Positions 1 through 8,580 of a DNA stretch of 64,000 nucleotides are shown here, in pieces. The DNA is from Gp6-AA40 sp032156805. Lineage in GTDB: Bacteria > Acidobacteriota > Vicinamibacteria > Vicinamibacterales > UBA2999. The notes beneath the pieces are model-generated. The model had not been told where the DNA came from. It saw only the letters and a program-made list of their open reading frames with translations, and did not search any database. The stretch spans positions 1-64,000 of the forward strand of contig JALDXQ010000007.1 in NCBI GenBank assembly GCA_032156805.1, written 5' to 3'. Position numbers and translations under genes: made by a program. Each line of letters starts with the position of its first letter. Within the stretch, counting starts at the first letter, position 1.

Positions 1-1139
1 CGCTCGACGAGATCATCCGCATCATCCGCAAGTCGGACGGCAAGGCGGACTCGGCCGCGAAAATCATGAAGCGCTTCGATCTCGATGCCGAGCAGACCGA
101 TGCCATCCTCGAGCTGAAGCTCTATCGCCTCGCCCGGCTGGAGATTCTCGTCATCCAGAACGAGCTCGCCGACAAGCGCAAGCGTGCCCGTCAGATCGGC
201 GCCCTGCTGAAGGACGAAGAGGGACGATGGAAAGTCGTTCGCGATGAGGTCGCCGAGATCCAGGAACACTACGGCAAGAACGACAAGAGGCGCACCATCA
301 TCGAGTCAGAGGACGACGTTGCGTTCACCGAAGACGACTTCATCGTCGAAGAAGACAACGTCGTCATCGTCTCGCGCGACGGATGGGTGAAGCGTCAGAA
401 GGAAGTGCGCGATCTGTCCACGACCAGGTTGCGTGAGGGTGATTCGGTGCTGGCGGTGCTGCAGGGCAGTACGCGCGCGACGGTCGTGTTCTTCACGAAC
501 CTTGGCGCCGCGTACACGTCGCGCATCATCGACGTTCCCGCGTCAACCGGCTATGGCGAGCCAGTACAGAAGCTGTTCAAGCTGCGCGATCAGGAGCGTG
601 TCATCGCGGCCACGAGCCTCGATCCGCGTGTCGCTGGCGAGATCACACCGAAGAAGGAAGGGGCAGTGCCGCGCGTGCACGCGATTGCCGTGACGAGCGA
701 CGGGTTCAGCCTGCGTTTCGGTCTGGACTCGTTTGTCGAGCCAAGCACCCGTGCCGGCCGCCGGTACGCGCGGCCCTCGCAGGGCGTCGAGGTCGTGGGT
801 GTTGCGAAGGTTTCGGGTGACGAGATCGTGATTGCCGCAACCGAAGAGGCGCGCGCGATCCTGTGCCGGGCCGACGAAGTGAACTATCTGTCGGGACCGG
901 GGAAGGGCGTGATCCTGATCAAGCTTGGTGGCAAGGACCGTGTGCTCGGATTCATCGCCTCGACCGGCGATCGCGACATCATGCGGGTCGAGACGAGCCG
1001 CGGTGCCGAGCAGACGATCAGCACGACGAAATACGAGATCACCGGGCGCGGCGGCAAGGGGCGCGAGTTGCTGCAGCGCGGCCAGTTCACGCGCGTGATC
1101 CCGCAGGACGTCGAGAACCCGCAACCACTATCGGAGTAG
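1..1139 (+). CDS. parC: DNA topoisomerase IV subunit A (ParC/GyrA family), C-terminal part
   Basis: Only the 3' part is present; the reading frame is open from the left edge and ends in TAG at 1137-1139. The visible product starts in the coiled-coil/tower part of a type IIA topoisomerase A subunit (acidic-hydrophobic stretch with E-L-K-L-Y-R-L-A-R-L) and continues through the C-terminal DNA-wrapping beta-propeller, ending near a G-R-G-G-K-G element that resembles a degenerate GyrA box. The enzyme passes DNA duplexes to decatenate or relax chromosomes, with the ATPase subunit ParE. The partner gene at 37691-39595 has ParE-type motifs, so I call this ParC rather than GyrA, although the fragment alone would not separate the two. 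The active-site tyrosine lies upstream of the window. Confidence 0.85.
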   Translation, partial: LDEIIRIIRKSDGKADSAAKIMKRFDLDAEQTDAILELKLYRLARLEILVIQNELADKRKRARQIGALLKDEEGRWKVVRDEVAEIQEHYGKNDKRRTIIESEDDVAFTEDDFIVEEDNVVIVSRDGWVKRQKEVRDLSTTRLREGDSVLAVLQGSTRATVVFFTNLGAAYTSRIIDVPASTGYGEPVQKLFKLRDQERVIAATSLDPRVAGEITPKKEGAVPRVHAIAVTSDGFSLRFGLDSFVEPSTRAGRRYARPSQGVEVVGVAKVSGDEIVIAATEEARAILCRADEVNYLSGPGKGVILIKLGGKDRVLGFIASTGDRDIMRVETSRGAEQTISTTKYEITGRGGKGRELLQRGQFTRVIPQDVENPQPLSE

Positions 1140-1192
1140 AGCCGGAGTCGGGTAGCATCTCCCAGTCCTTCCCGTCGAGAGCCGGAGGTTTC

Positions 1193-2059
1193 ATGAAACA
1201 TCTGGCGCAGCTTGCGACCGCCCTTGGCGGCGCCATCATCGGCGCGATCCTCGCCGTCCTCGCCGTCCCGGTGATCGGTCAGACCCCTGTCTCTCCGGTG
1301 CCGAGGCTGGCCAATGGAAAGCCGGACCTGAACGGTATCTGGCAGGCAATCAACGAAGCGAACTACGACATCCAGATGCACGTCGCCAGGCCCGCGCTGG
1401 CCGTGCGTCCGGGGCCGTATGGTCCCGTGCCGGCGACCGCGGTCGTCGCGCTTGGCGCCGTCGGCGCCGTGCCGCCCGGCGTTGGTGTCGTCGAGGGTGG
1501 AGAGCTGCCATATCGGCCGGAGGCGCTCGCGATCAAGCGAGAGAACCAGGCCAACTGGCTCACCCGCGACCCCGAGATCAAGTGCTACCTGCCAGGCGTG
1601 CCGCGCGCCACCTACATGCCCTACCCGTTTCAGATCGCTCACAGTGCCAGTCAGCTGCTGATCGCGTACGAGTATGCGGGAGCGGTTCGCGACATCTTCA
1701 TGACCGATCCCGGCCCCGCGCCCGTGGATTCGTGGATGGGCCAGTCGGTCGGACGATGGGAGGGCGACACGCTCGTGGTCGACGTGACAGGGTTCAACGA
1801 CCAGACGTGGTTCGACCGCTCCGGCAATTTTCACAGCGATGCGCTGCATGTCGTCGAGCGGTACACGCGAACGGGCCGCGATGTGATCGCGTACGAGGCG
1901 ACCATCGAGGATCCCAAGGTGTTTTCGCGCCCGTGGAAGATGAGCATGGCACTCTACCGACGCCAGGAGCCGAATGCGCAGCTGATGGATTTCAAGTGTG
2001 TGGAGTTCGTCGAGGAGCTGATGTTCGGACAGTGGCGCAAGAATCCCCTCAGTCGGTGA
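1193..2059 (+). CDS. Secreted GRWEGDT-family protein, function unknown
   Basis: A 288-residue exported protein. ATG at 1193 is preceded by a GGAGG-type ribosome site. Residues 1-28 form a signal peptide (basic start, long Ala/Ile/Leu core, ending V-I-G-Q-T). The mature part begins with a P-D-L-N-G-I-W motif, has a central block around K-C-Y-L-P-G, and the hallmark G-R-W-E-G-D-T-L-V-V-D followed by a V-E-R-Y-T-R motif and an E-D-P..F-S-R-P-W motif. Three other genes here (2077, 51214, 57881) share this order of motifs. The family is common in acidobacteria and some proteobacteria, usually near c-type cytochromes or PQQ proteins; no biochemical role is known to me. The start lies 53 bp after parC and the stop 17 bp before the next paralogue, suggesting co-transcription. 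Confidence 0.85.
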   Translation: MKHLAQLATALGGAIIGAILAVLAVPVIGQTPVSPVPRLANGKPDLNGIWQAINEANYDIQMHVARPALAVRPGPYGPVPATAVVALGAVGAVPPGVGVVEGGELPYRPEALAIKRENQANWLTRDPEIKCYLPGVPRATYMPYPFQIAHSASQLLIAYEYAGAVRDIFMTDPGPAPVDSWMGQSVGRWEGDTLVVDVTGFNDQTWFDRSGNFHSDALHVVERYTRTGRDVIAYEATIEDPKVFSRPWKMSMALYRRQEPNAQLMDFKCVEFVEELMFGQWRKNPLSR

Positions 2060-2076
2060 CGAAAGGCGAGGGCATT

Positions 2077-3216
2077 ATGCGGCGTCGACTGCTTGGCATC
2101 ACGATCGTGCTGGGAGCAGCGGGCTTCCTGTCGTTCGCGCCGGTGCACCTGGCCGGACAGGCGACACCGTCGTATTCACCACCACGCATGCCTGACGGGC
2201 GCCCCGATCTTCAGGGTACCTACGATCTGGCGACGCTCACGCCTCTCGAGCGTCCAACAGGGATGAAGGCGACGCTCTCGCCAGAGGAAGTCGCGAAGCT
2301 CGAAGGAGCGGCGGCCACGCTGTTGGCTCTCGGTGGCCGACCGAGCAGCGGCGATCGTGCTGCGCCACCGAAGGGTGGAGACGGATCGCGCGGCGCGGCC
2401 GGCAACGTCGGCGGCTACAACACGTTCTGGCTCGATCCTGGTTCCACCGTCACGATCGTCAACGGGGAAGCGAGAACGTCGCTCGTCGTCGATCCGCCGG
2501 ATGGTCGAATCCCGCTCCTGATACCAGCCGCGCGCCAGCGACTGGGTGCGCTGCTGGCGCGGCCGAGTGCGGAAAACGATCCCGGCCTCGACCCCACACC
2601 CGGTGCGTACGACGATCCGGAGCGCCGTCCGCTCGGTGAGAGGTGTCTGCTCGGCTTCGGTTCGGCCGCCGGCCCGCCGGCATTGCCCAACTACTTCTAT
2701 AACAACCTCCGGAAGATCGTGCAGACGCCTGACCGCGTGCTCATTCTCAACGAGATGGTCCACGACGTTCGCGTCGTCCGGATGAACGCTCCGCACCTGC
2801 CATCGCACGTCCGCATGTGGGCCGGCGACTCGGTCGGTCGCTGGGAAGGCGACACGCTGGTTGTCGACACGACCAACTTCAACGCCGATCAGGTCCGCTA
2901 TGTCGTCGCGCTGTCGCCCGGCCGCACGCTGATGATGGTCGAGAGCATCGGCGCCAAAGAAGAGGATCGATTGAACGGCCCCGGCAAGGACCTGCACGTC
3001 GTCGAGCGCTTCACGCGAGTGGCGAACAACGCCCTGCTGTACCGCTTTACCGTGGAGGACCCGGGAACGTGGGAGCGACCGTGGACGGGGGAGTTCACCT
3101 GGCCGGCGACCGATCAACCCATCTACGAGTATGCGTGTCACGAGGCGAACTACGCGTTGGAGAACATCCTTCGAGGCGCCCGACAGCGCGATGCCGAGGC
3201 TGCCAAACGGAGATAG
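2077..3216 (+). CDS. Secreted GRWEGDT-family protein (second copy), function unknown
   Basis: A 379-residue exported paralogue of the preceding gene. ATG at 2077 is chosen because it begins a clear signal peptide (M-R-R-R-L-L-G-I then a hydrophobic core ending L-A-G-Q). Motifs in order: P-D-G-R-P-D-L-Q-G-T-Y near residue 35, an insert rich in Gly/Ala/Ser, D-P-P-D-G-R-I-P (about 150), E-R-C-L-L-G (about 190), an E-M-V-H-D-V-R segment, G-R-W-E-G-D-T-L-V-V-D-T (about 255), V-E-R-F-T-R and E-D-P..W-E-R-P-W near the end. The gene ends TAG two bases before the ATG of the DUF6152 gene, so 1193-3659 looks like one operon. Function is not known; a periplasmic ligand- or substrate-binding role is only a guess. 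Confidence 0.85.
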   Translation: MRRRLLGITIVLGAAGFLSFAPVHLAGQATPSYSPPRMPDGRPDLQGTYDLATLTPLERPTGMKATLSPEEVAKLEGAAATLLALGGRPSSGDRAAPPKGGDGSRGAAGNVGGYNTFWLDPGSTVTIVNGEARTSLVVDPPDGRIPLLIPAARQRLGALLARPSAENDPGLDPTPGAYDDPERRPLGERCLLGFGSAAGPPALPNYFYNNLRKIVQTPDRVLILNEMVHDVRVVRMNAPHLPSHVRMWAGDSVGRWEGDTLVVDTTNFNADQVRYVVALSPGRTLMMVESIGAKEEDRLNGPGKDLHVVERFTRVANNALLYRFTVEDPGTWERPWTGEFTWPATDQPIYEYACHEANYALENILRGARQRDAEAAKRR

Positions 3217-3218
3217 TC

Positions 3219-3659
3219 ATGCGAATGAAATCGGCGATGTTCGCGCTGACCTCGTTCCTGCTGCTGGCCGCAGCACCCGCGATTGCTCATCACGCGTTCG
3301 GTGGCGAGTTCGACGCGAACCGCCCCGTGCTGCTCAAAGGCCCTATTGTGAAAGTCGAGTGGGTGAACCCGCATACCTGGATCCACATGGAAGTGAAGAG
3401 ACCTGATGGCGGCACCGAGGTGTGGATGATCGAAGGCGGCAGCCCGAACTCGCTGCTCCGCCAGGGCATCACGAAGAACTCTCTGCCGATCGGCACCGAG
3501 ATCGTCGTCGACGGCTATCAGGCGCGCGATCACACCCTGAAGCGCGCCAACGGCCGCAACGTCACCTATCCAGACGGCCGCAAGCTGTTCTTTGGATCCT
3601 CAGGTACGGGTGCGCCGCGCGACGGTGCCGATCCGACGGAGAAGCCACAGGCACGCTAG
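3219..3659 (+). CDS. DUF6152 family secreted protein
   Basis: A 146-residue exported protein; ATG at 3219 lies two bases after the previous stop. The signal peptide (residues 1-22) ends at A-I-A followed by the typical H-H-A-F start of mature DUF6152 proteins. The body contains the conserved V-E-W-V-N-P-H-T-W motif (about residues 46-54), then E-G-G-S-P-N-S-L and D-G-Y-Q-A-R-D, consistent with a small beta-rich periplasmic domain. DUF6152 genes repeatedly sit beside GRWEGDT-family genes in acidobacteria, as here. No enzymatic function is established; the paired histidines right after the cleavage site could bind a metal, which is an inference. Confidence 0.88.
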   Translation: MRMKSAMFALTSFLLLAAAPAIAHHAFGGEFDANRPVLLKGPIVKVEWVNPHTWIHMEVKRPDGGTEVWMIEGGSPNSLLRQGITKNSLPIGTEIVVDGYQARDHTLKRANGRNVTYPDGRKLFFGSSGTGAPRDGADPTEKPQAR

Positions 3660-3816
3660 TCCTTGGCTCCTGGTCCCTGGTTCCAAGTCCGTCCTCAGTC
3701 CGTCAGTCCTTGGTGCGTTGCGGACCAAGTGCGTCCGGGCGTTGGACGAAGGACTTGGGACGGACCGAGGACCAGGGACGGACGAAGCACCAAGCACGAA
3801 GCACCAAGGACCGACA
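3660..3816. repeat. Degenerate inverted repeat filling a convergent gap (word CCTTGG/AGTCC)
   Basis: The whole gap between two facing stop codons is made of reiterated short words. The left part repeats CCTTGG, CTGGTCC and AGTCC; the right part repeats their complements (GGACT, GGACCAG, CACCAAG), so the two arms could pair imperfectly around a centre near 3720-3745. No ORF or promoter is visible. A bidirectional terminator or a mobile repeat are the two readings I consider. Confidence 0.7.
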
Positions 3817-5727
3817 TTAGCGCCCGTCGATCGAGTAAGCGAGCAGCACGTTGCCGGGCATGCCGCCGACGAATGCGTACCCGGAGTTCACGAACAGCGT
3901 TCCGCCAACCACGATCGGTCCCGGCCCATCGAGCGATCCGCCATTGGCCTGGACGGCGTTGACTGTCTTGTGCGGCTGCGCCGTGTCGACGTCCCAGATG
4001 ATCTTCCCGGTGTCACTGGCGTACGCGCGCAGGTGGCCATCGAGTCCACCGGAGAAGACAACGCCAGGAATTGCCGTCACCGCCGCCGATTGTGCGGGGC
4101 TGCAGCCGGGACGCTCCCCGCAACCCGGGTGAGGTGTGCTCCAGACGATGTTCCCGCTCTCCGGGTTGAGGGCGAACAGGCCGCCGCCGACTCTGGGGTT
4201 CAGGCGCATCGCTCCAATGAACGACGGCTGGGCGCCCGGCGTTCCCGGTGGCGCCGGTTCGGGCTGAACATCCGAGAGGGCCACATAGACACGCGATCCA
4301 TCGAACGCCGTTCCCCACTGAATCCCGCCGAGAGCGCCACCCTTTCCAATCGATGTCTGCCACAGGATCTCGCCGTTGCGATCCGGATCGATCGCATGGA
4401 CGACTCCTGACTTCTGACCCGCGATGAGCGCCCTCCGCTTGTCGGGCAGGTTCACCAGCATCGCCGACGATCCGAAATCGACGTCGGGTCCGTTGGCTTC
4501 GGGGCAATTCGTCTTCAGCGCCTCGGGGAGACCGCAGTCGATTGTGAAGGCATCACCTGCCGTGGTTTGCCGCGACCAGAGGAGCTTGCCGGTCTGGATG
4601 TCGAAGGCAACGAACGCGTCCGAATTACCAGCGGGAGGGTCGGAGTAGCTGTCGCCGGTCGTCACATACACGACGCCGCGCTCGAGATCCACAGTGGGCG
4701 ACGACCAGACGCCGGCACCCGAGGGTCCATAGAGCTGCACGCCAACCTTGTTCTTCCGCACCGGCTTCGGCTCTTCGGGGATGGTGAAGGTCTTCCAGCG
4801 GATCTCCCCGGTCGCCGCGTCGAGTGCTGCCACACCGCCGCGGAACTTGCAGCACTCGTACTTGGGATTGGCTCCGATTACTTCTTCTGCGGATGACGTG
4901 GCGACGTACAGCGACCCCGCGACAAGCGTAGGTGCCGCAGTCATCGTCGCGCCTGGATACTCATCGACGCGACGTTTCCACAGCAGCTCACCGGTGACTG
5001 CATCGACCGCGTACACGTTGGCGATCTGATCGCCGAAGTACGCGGCCCATCGTCCTGACGTGCCAGCCTGGCCGACGCTGATCGCCGTGCGAACCGGTGT
5101 GTCGGCTTTGAAGCTCCAATGTTGACAGCCTGTATCAGCGCTCAACGAGTAGACGAGACCGGTCGCGCTCCCGACGAACAGCCGACCTCCGACCACGGTC
5201 GGCTGGGCGAATGCGCGATTCACTCCGGGAAACCCGAACGCCCACTTCAACCTGAGTCGCGGCACGTCAGCTGCCGACAATTGCGCCATGGCCCCCGGCT
5301 GAAACCGGTGTTGCGCCGCGCTCGCGCCCCAGCCATTCCATCGCGGCCGATTTGCGGGATCCACCAGCGCCTCGCTCGCCGGACATCTGTTGTCGGTCGT
5401 CGCCACCGATGTCGCGGCTCCCGCAACCAGGCGCGTCAACGCCTCGATCTGAGCGGGCGCGAGCCCCTCGGCCTGCGTCCTCATGGTGCCAGTCGTCAAC
5501 GCCTGGCGAACCGCATCTGGTGAAAGGCGCCGGAGTGCATCGCGATTTGCGGCTCGTGGCACCCCTTTGTCGTGGCAGTTGGCGCAACGTTCCTTGTAGA
5601 GCGCTTCACCCTGCTGGTTGGATGCGTCCGGCGCTTGTGCAGCGGCATGGGCGACGCTCATGACCGACAGCAACACGGTGCAGATCAGACGCACGCCCCT
5701 TCGCGTGACGGAGTGAATGTCAGGCAT
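3817..5727 (-). CDS. Cytochrome c / PQQ-type beta-propeller dehydrogenase, polyvinyl-alcohol-dehydrogenase-like
   Basis: A 636-residue exported protein. The start at 5727 gives M-P-D-I-H-S, a basic region and a hydrophobic segment ending A-H-A-A-A-Q (residues 1-31). A c-type haem site C-A-N-C-H lies at residues 48-52. From about 120 to the end the protein is a PQQ-like propeller with W-N-G-W-G, L-K-W-A-F-G-F-P-G, repeated D-..-T-G-..-W blades and G-A-L-G-G-I-Q-W. This order (cytochrome domain then propeller) matches cytochrome-type polyvinyl-alcohol dehydrogenase, a periplasmic quinoprotein that oxidises secondary alcohols and passes electrons to cytochrome c. The substrate cannot be told from sequence. 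It stands alone, converging on the DUF6152 gene across a repeat. An upstream in-frame extension exists but lacks a signal sequence. Confidence 0.82.
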   Translation of the reverse strand: MPDIHSVTRRGVRLICTVLLSVMSVAHAAAQAPDASNQQGEALYKERCANCHDKGVPRAANRDALRRLSPDAVRQALTTGTMRTQAEGLAPAQIEALTRLVAGAATSVATTDNRCPASEALVDPANRPRWNGWGASAAQHRFQPGAMAQLSAADVPRLRLKWAFGFPGVNRAFAQPTVVGGRLFVGSATGLVYSLSADTGCQHWSFKADTPVRTAISVGQAGTSGRWAAYFGDQIANVYAVDAVTGELLWKRRVDEYPGATMTAAPTLVAGSLYVATSSAEEVIGANPKYECCKFRGGVAALDAATGEIRWKTFTIPEEPKPVRKNKVGVQLYGPSGAGVWSSPTVDLERGVVYVTTGDSYSDPPAGNSDAFVAFDIQTGKLLWSRQTTAGDAFTIDCGLPEALKTNCPEANGPDVDFGSSAMLVNLPDKRRALIAGQKSGVVHAIDPDRNGEILWQTSIGKGGALGGIQWGTAFDGSRVYVALSDVQPEPAPPGTPGAQPSFIGAMRLNPRVGGGLFALNPESGNIVWSTPHPGCGERPGCSPAQSAAVTAIPGVVFSGGLDGHLRAYASDTGKIIWDVDTAQPHKTVNAVQANGGSLDGPGPIVVGGTLFVNSGYAFVGGMPGNVLLAYSIDGR

Positions 5728-5804
5728 GTCATTCAATACGTGCGGGAGTCGCGACGATGTTCCATCGCTCGCGGTGGGATCCGGGACCGGGTCGATCCAG
5801 CGTG

Positions 5805-7193
5805 TCAGCGGCCGGCCGGCGCGTCCTTCTTTTCGGTCACGCCAGGTTTGGCACCCTTTGAGACGAGAAATTCGGCGACGCTCTCGTATTTGAGCGTCTT
5901 CGCCGCATCGAGTGCCGTGCGGCCGTCGGCGTTCATCGCGTTGACGTCGACGCCGAGGTCGATGGCAAGCTTCACGGTCTCGAGCGCAAGGGCCTCCCGC
6001 TGGCTCCGGTCGGGTGGTATCCATGCATTGCCACCGCCACCCATTCCGACGGCTGCCATGACCGCCGTTGTCGCGTCATACCGGTGATCGTAGGCCCTGC
6101 CGTCTTTGCCATCGACGACCCTATCGCTGCGATGGACGAACAGCGGGTCAGCCCCGAGCTCGACGAGCAGACGCATCACGTTCGGCTGCCAGAAGCGGGC
6201 CGCCAGCCAGTACGGTGTTGCACCGACCAGCTCGGGCTCGAAGTGGAAGTCGCTCGCCTGCCGGCGCGTTGGCGTCCAGGTCTGCAACCGGGCGTGCGGG
6301 TCGGCGCCATGCGACAGCAGCGTTCGCACGAGCGCTTCGTCACGTCGCATGATCGCTTCATGGAGAGCAGTGAAGCCGGCCGACGAGCTGTTCGGATCGG
6401 CCCCCTTCTCGAGCAGGAAGGCGACGAGATCCTTGAAGCCCGAGTGCGCAGCCAGGACCACGACGCTCACGCCGCGCGCGTCCTGATCGTTCACGTTCGC
6501 ACCGGCCGCGACGAGCAGCGTCGCTGACGCGAGATCGCCGGAGCGCGCCGCAAACATCAGCGGCGTGTTGTGCCCATAGGGAATCGAACGGTTGTAGTCA
6601 GCATGTCCGTGCGGTGATACCGCTTCCACCTGGCTCCAGCTTTCAGATCGCGAGTGGATGTCAGCACGATGCTCGATGAGCGCTTTCACGACGTCGGGAT
6701 GCTTCTGCGCCGCGGCCCACATCAGGGCCGTCTGCCCGCGCGCTGCCCGCGCATTCACGTTCGCGCCCCGAGCGAGCAGTTGCTCGACGACGTTGGCGTT
6801 GCCCGAGCGCGCAGCGACCATCAAGGGTGTTTCGCCGAGCAGAAGCGCGGCGTTCGGATTGGCTCCGGCCTCGAGCAGCAGGCGCACCAGTGCCGCACTG
6901 CCATTGAGGCTGGCCGTCCATAGTGGAGTCGCGCCCAGATCGTTTGCGGCGTTGACGTTGGCGCCGGCTCGGATCAGCAGTTCTGCGCTCGCGGCATCGT
7001 CGCGATAGCTCGCCCAATGCAAGGCGGTTGTTCCATCTGGTTCAGCCGCATTGACGTCCACCTTTTCCTGAACGAGCCGCTGAACGGCGTCACGGTCGGC
7101 GTTGCGGGCCGCGTTGAGCAGCGGGGAGTTCTCCGCGGCGCCCATCAGGAGAAGGGCCGAGAAGCAGGAGGCGAAAGCCGAGAGTCGTCTCAC
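5805..7193 (-). CDS. Secreted ankyrin-repeat protein
   Basis: A 462-residue protein with a GTG start at 7193, only two bases after the stop of the DUF1552 gene, implying translational coupling. GTG is chosen because it opens a signal peptide (V-R-R-L-S-A-F then a hydrophobic core ending M-G-A-A-E-N); the first internal ATG would delete it. Residues about 25-455 are ankyrin repeats, with repeated L-L-x-A-G-A-N-V-N and G-x-T-P-L/A-L-x-A-A motifs; one region (about 215-250) carries an insert rich in Ser/His. Ankyrin arrays bind proteins. Exported ankyrin proteins linked to DUF1552/DUF1592 genes are frequent in this lineage, so a structural role with that module is likely but unproven. Confidence 0.85.
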   Translation of the reverse strand: MRRLSAFASCFSALLLMGAAENSPLLNAARNADRDAVQRLVQEKVDVNAAEPDGTTALHWASYRDDAASAELLIRAGANVNAANDLGATPLWTASLNGSAALVRLLLEAGANPNAALLLGETPLMVAARSGNANVVEQLLARGANVNARAARGQTALMWAAAQKHPDVVKALIEHRADIHSRSESWSQVEAVSPHGHADYNRSIPYGHNTPLMFAARSGDLASATLLVAAGANVNDQDARGVSVVVLAAHSGFKDLVAFLLEKGADPNSSSAGFTALHEAIMRRDEALVRTLLSHGADPHARLQTWTPTRRQASDFHFEPELVGATPYWLAARFWQPNVMRLLVELGADPLFVHRSDRVVDGKDGRAYDHRYDATTAVMAAVGMGGGGNAWIPPDRSQREALALETVKLAIDLGVDVNAMNADGRTALDAAKTLKYESVAEFLVSKGAKPGVTEKKDAPAGR

Positions 7194-7195
7194 GT

Positions 7196-8533
7196 TCAGA
7201 CTCCTGGGAGCGTGTCGAGCGGAAGCTTGCCCGTGCTGCCACCCACCTTTTCGACCGGCACGCCGAGCTTGTCCATCAACGTAACGAGCAAATTGGCGTT
7301 CGACGTCTTGTCCGGATATCTGAGGTGCTGGCCGCCGTCGAGACGCCCGGCGCCGCCGCCTAGCAGCAGCAGCGGCAGGTTCTGCCCCGAATGGCGCGTG
7401 CTGTTCGAGATCCCCGAGCCGTACATGATCGTCATGTGATCGAGCAGCGACCCGTCGCCATCCGATGTCGCGCGAAGCCTGGCCAGGTACTTCGAGAAGA
7501 GTTCCGTGTGATAGCGGTTGATCTTCGACAAGTGCGCGATGAGATCCGGAACGTCGTTGTGATGCGACAGCGGATGGTGTGCCTCGGGCACGCCGATCTG
7601 CGGATACGGCCGCGCGCTCTGCTCCTTCCCGATCATGAACGTGATCACGCGCGTCAGGTCCGACTGGAAGGCGAGCAGCTGGAGGTCGAGCATGAGCGTA
7701 AGGTGATCTTCGAAGGCCGGCGGCACACCCTGAGGCTGTTCCAGCGAAGGCAACTCGATGTCCGTCTGTTGCTCGGCCTTCTGAATTCGACGCTCGACGT
7801 CGCGGAGCGCCTCCGTGTACTGTTCGACCTTTGCCTGATCCTGGACGCCGAGCTCCTTCCGAAGCGTGGCGAGCTTGTCGTTCACCGAGTCGAGCAGGCT
7901 CTTCTGCTGCTGCATCCGCGCCTCTCGCGACGCTCGAGCGGTGCTCCCGCTGTCGCCAAACAGGCGCTCGAACACCGCGCGCGGGTTGTGCTCCATCGGC
8001 AGCGGCTGCGTGGCGTTCCGCCATGAGATCGTGTGCGTGTAGGCGCAGCTCAGGATGCCCGTGCACGCGCCGGCATTGGCTGGTGCATCCATTGCCAGCT
8101 CGAGGGACGCGACCTGTGTCTCGGACGCGAAGTGCCTGGCGAGCAATTGATCCATCGAGACGTCGGCAAGAATCTCGACTTCGTTACGTCCACCACGCGT
8201 CGTGCCGGTCAGGAAGGATCCCGACGCCCCGGCATGGATGTAATTCCAGCTCGCGTTGATCCCGGTCAGCACGAGCATCTGATTCCTGAACGGCGCAAGC
8301 GGCTCCAGAATCGGCGACAGCTCGAAGTCGCGCCCCTCGCCCTTCGGCGTCCAGTACTCCATGGCCATTCCGTTTGGCACGTAGAAGGCCAGGAACCGAT
8401 GCGCGGGTGTTGCCGCTCGCGCGCGAACGGCAAACGCAGGCAGCATCGCGTCGAGGAGTGGCAGCGCCAGCGAGGCTCCCAGGCCGCGCAGGACCGTGCG
8501 TCGTGGGAGCGCTTTTCCAGTCACGAAAGTCAT
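7196..8533 (-). CDS. DUF1552 family protein, Tat-type signal
   Basis: A 445-residue DUF1552 protein. ATG at 8533 has a GGAG about nine bases upstream. A twin-arginine-like signal R11-R12-T-V-L-R-G-L-G is followed by a hydrophobic stretch to about residue 35. Family hallmarks are Y-V-P-N-G-M near 50, a G-x-x-x-G-..-F-L-T-G-T segment, a charged coiled-coil-like section (about 200-270) and R-H-S-G-Q-N-L-P-L-L-L-G-G near 390. DUF1552 and DUF1501 proteins share a fold related to sulfatases/alkaline phosphatases, but activity is not established. It lies 44 bp downstream of the DUF1592-type cytochrome gene, the standard pairing, and just upstream of the ankyrin gene. Confidence 0.9.
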   Translation of the reverse strand: MTFVTGKALPRRTVLRGLGASLALPLLDAMLPAFAVRARAATPAHRFLAFYVPNGMAMEYWTPKGEGRDFELSPILEPLAPFRNQMLVLTGINASWNYIHAGASGSFLTGTTRGGRNEVEILADVSMDQLLARHFASETQVASLELAMDAPANAGACTGILSCAYTHTISWRNATQPLPMEHNPRAVFERLFGDSGSTARASREARMQQQKSLLDSVNDKLATLRKELGVQDQAKVEQYTEALRDVERRIQKAEQQTDIELPSLEQPQGVPPAFEDHLTLMLDLQLLAFQSDLTRVITFMIGKEQSARPYPQIGVPEAHHPLSHHNDVPDLIAHLSKINRYHTELFSKYLARLRATSDGDGSLLDHMTIMYGSGISNSTRHSGQNLPLLLLGGGAGRLDGGQHLRYPDKTSNANLLVTLMDKLGVPVEKVGGSTGKLPLDTLPGV

Positions 8534-8555
8534 GAGCGGGTCTCCACGTAATCCA

Positions 8556-8580
8556 CGTAGTGTCCGGCTTAGCCGGACTA
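8556..8580. repeat. GTCCGGCT palindrome overlapping a stop codon
   Basis: GTCCGGCT at 8562-8569 faces AGCCGGAC at 8571-8578. The last base of the right arm is the first base of the stop codon (read on the minus strand) of the DUF1592-type gene. It belongs to a family with other copies at 14828, 37594, 37655 and 52825 and a diverged copy at 18221. Confidence 0.75.

Noticed and set aside
863..1192. Open frame upstream of the 1193 start, overlapping parC
   Set aside because: It is only a frame extension inside the topoisomerase gene; the signal peptide and ribosome site fix the start at 1193.
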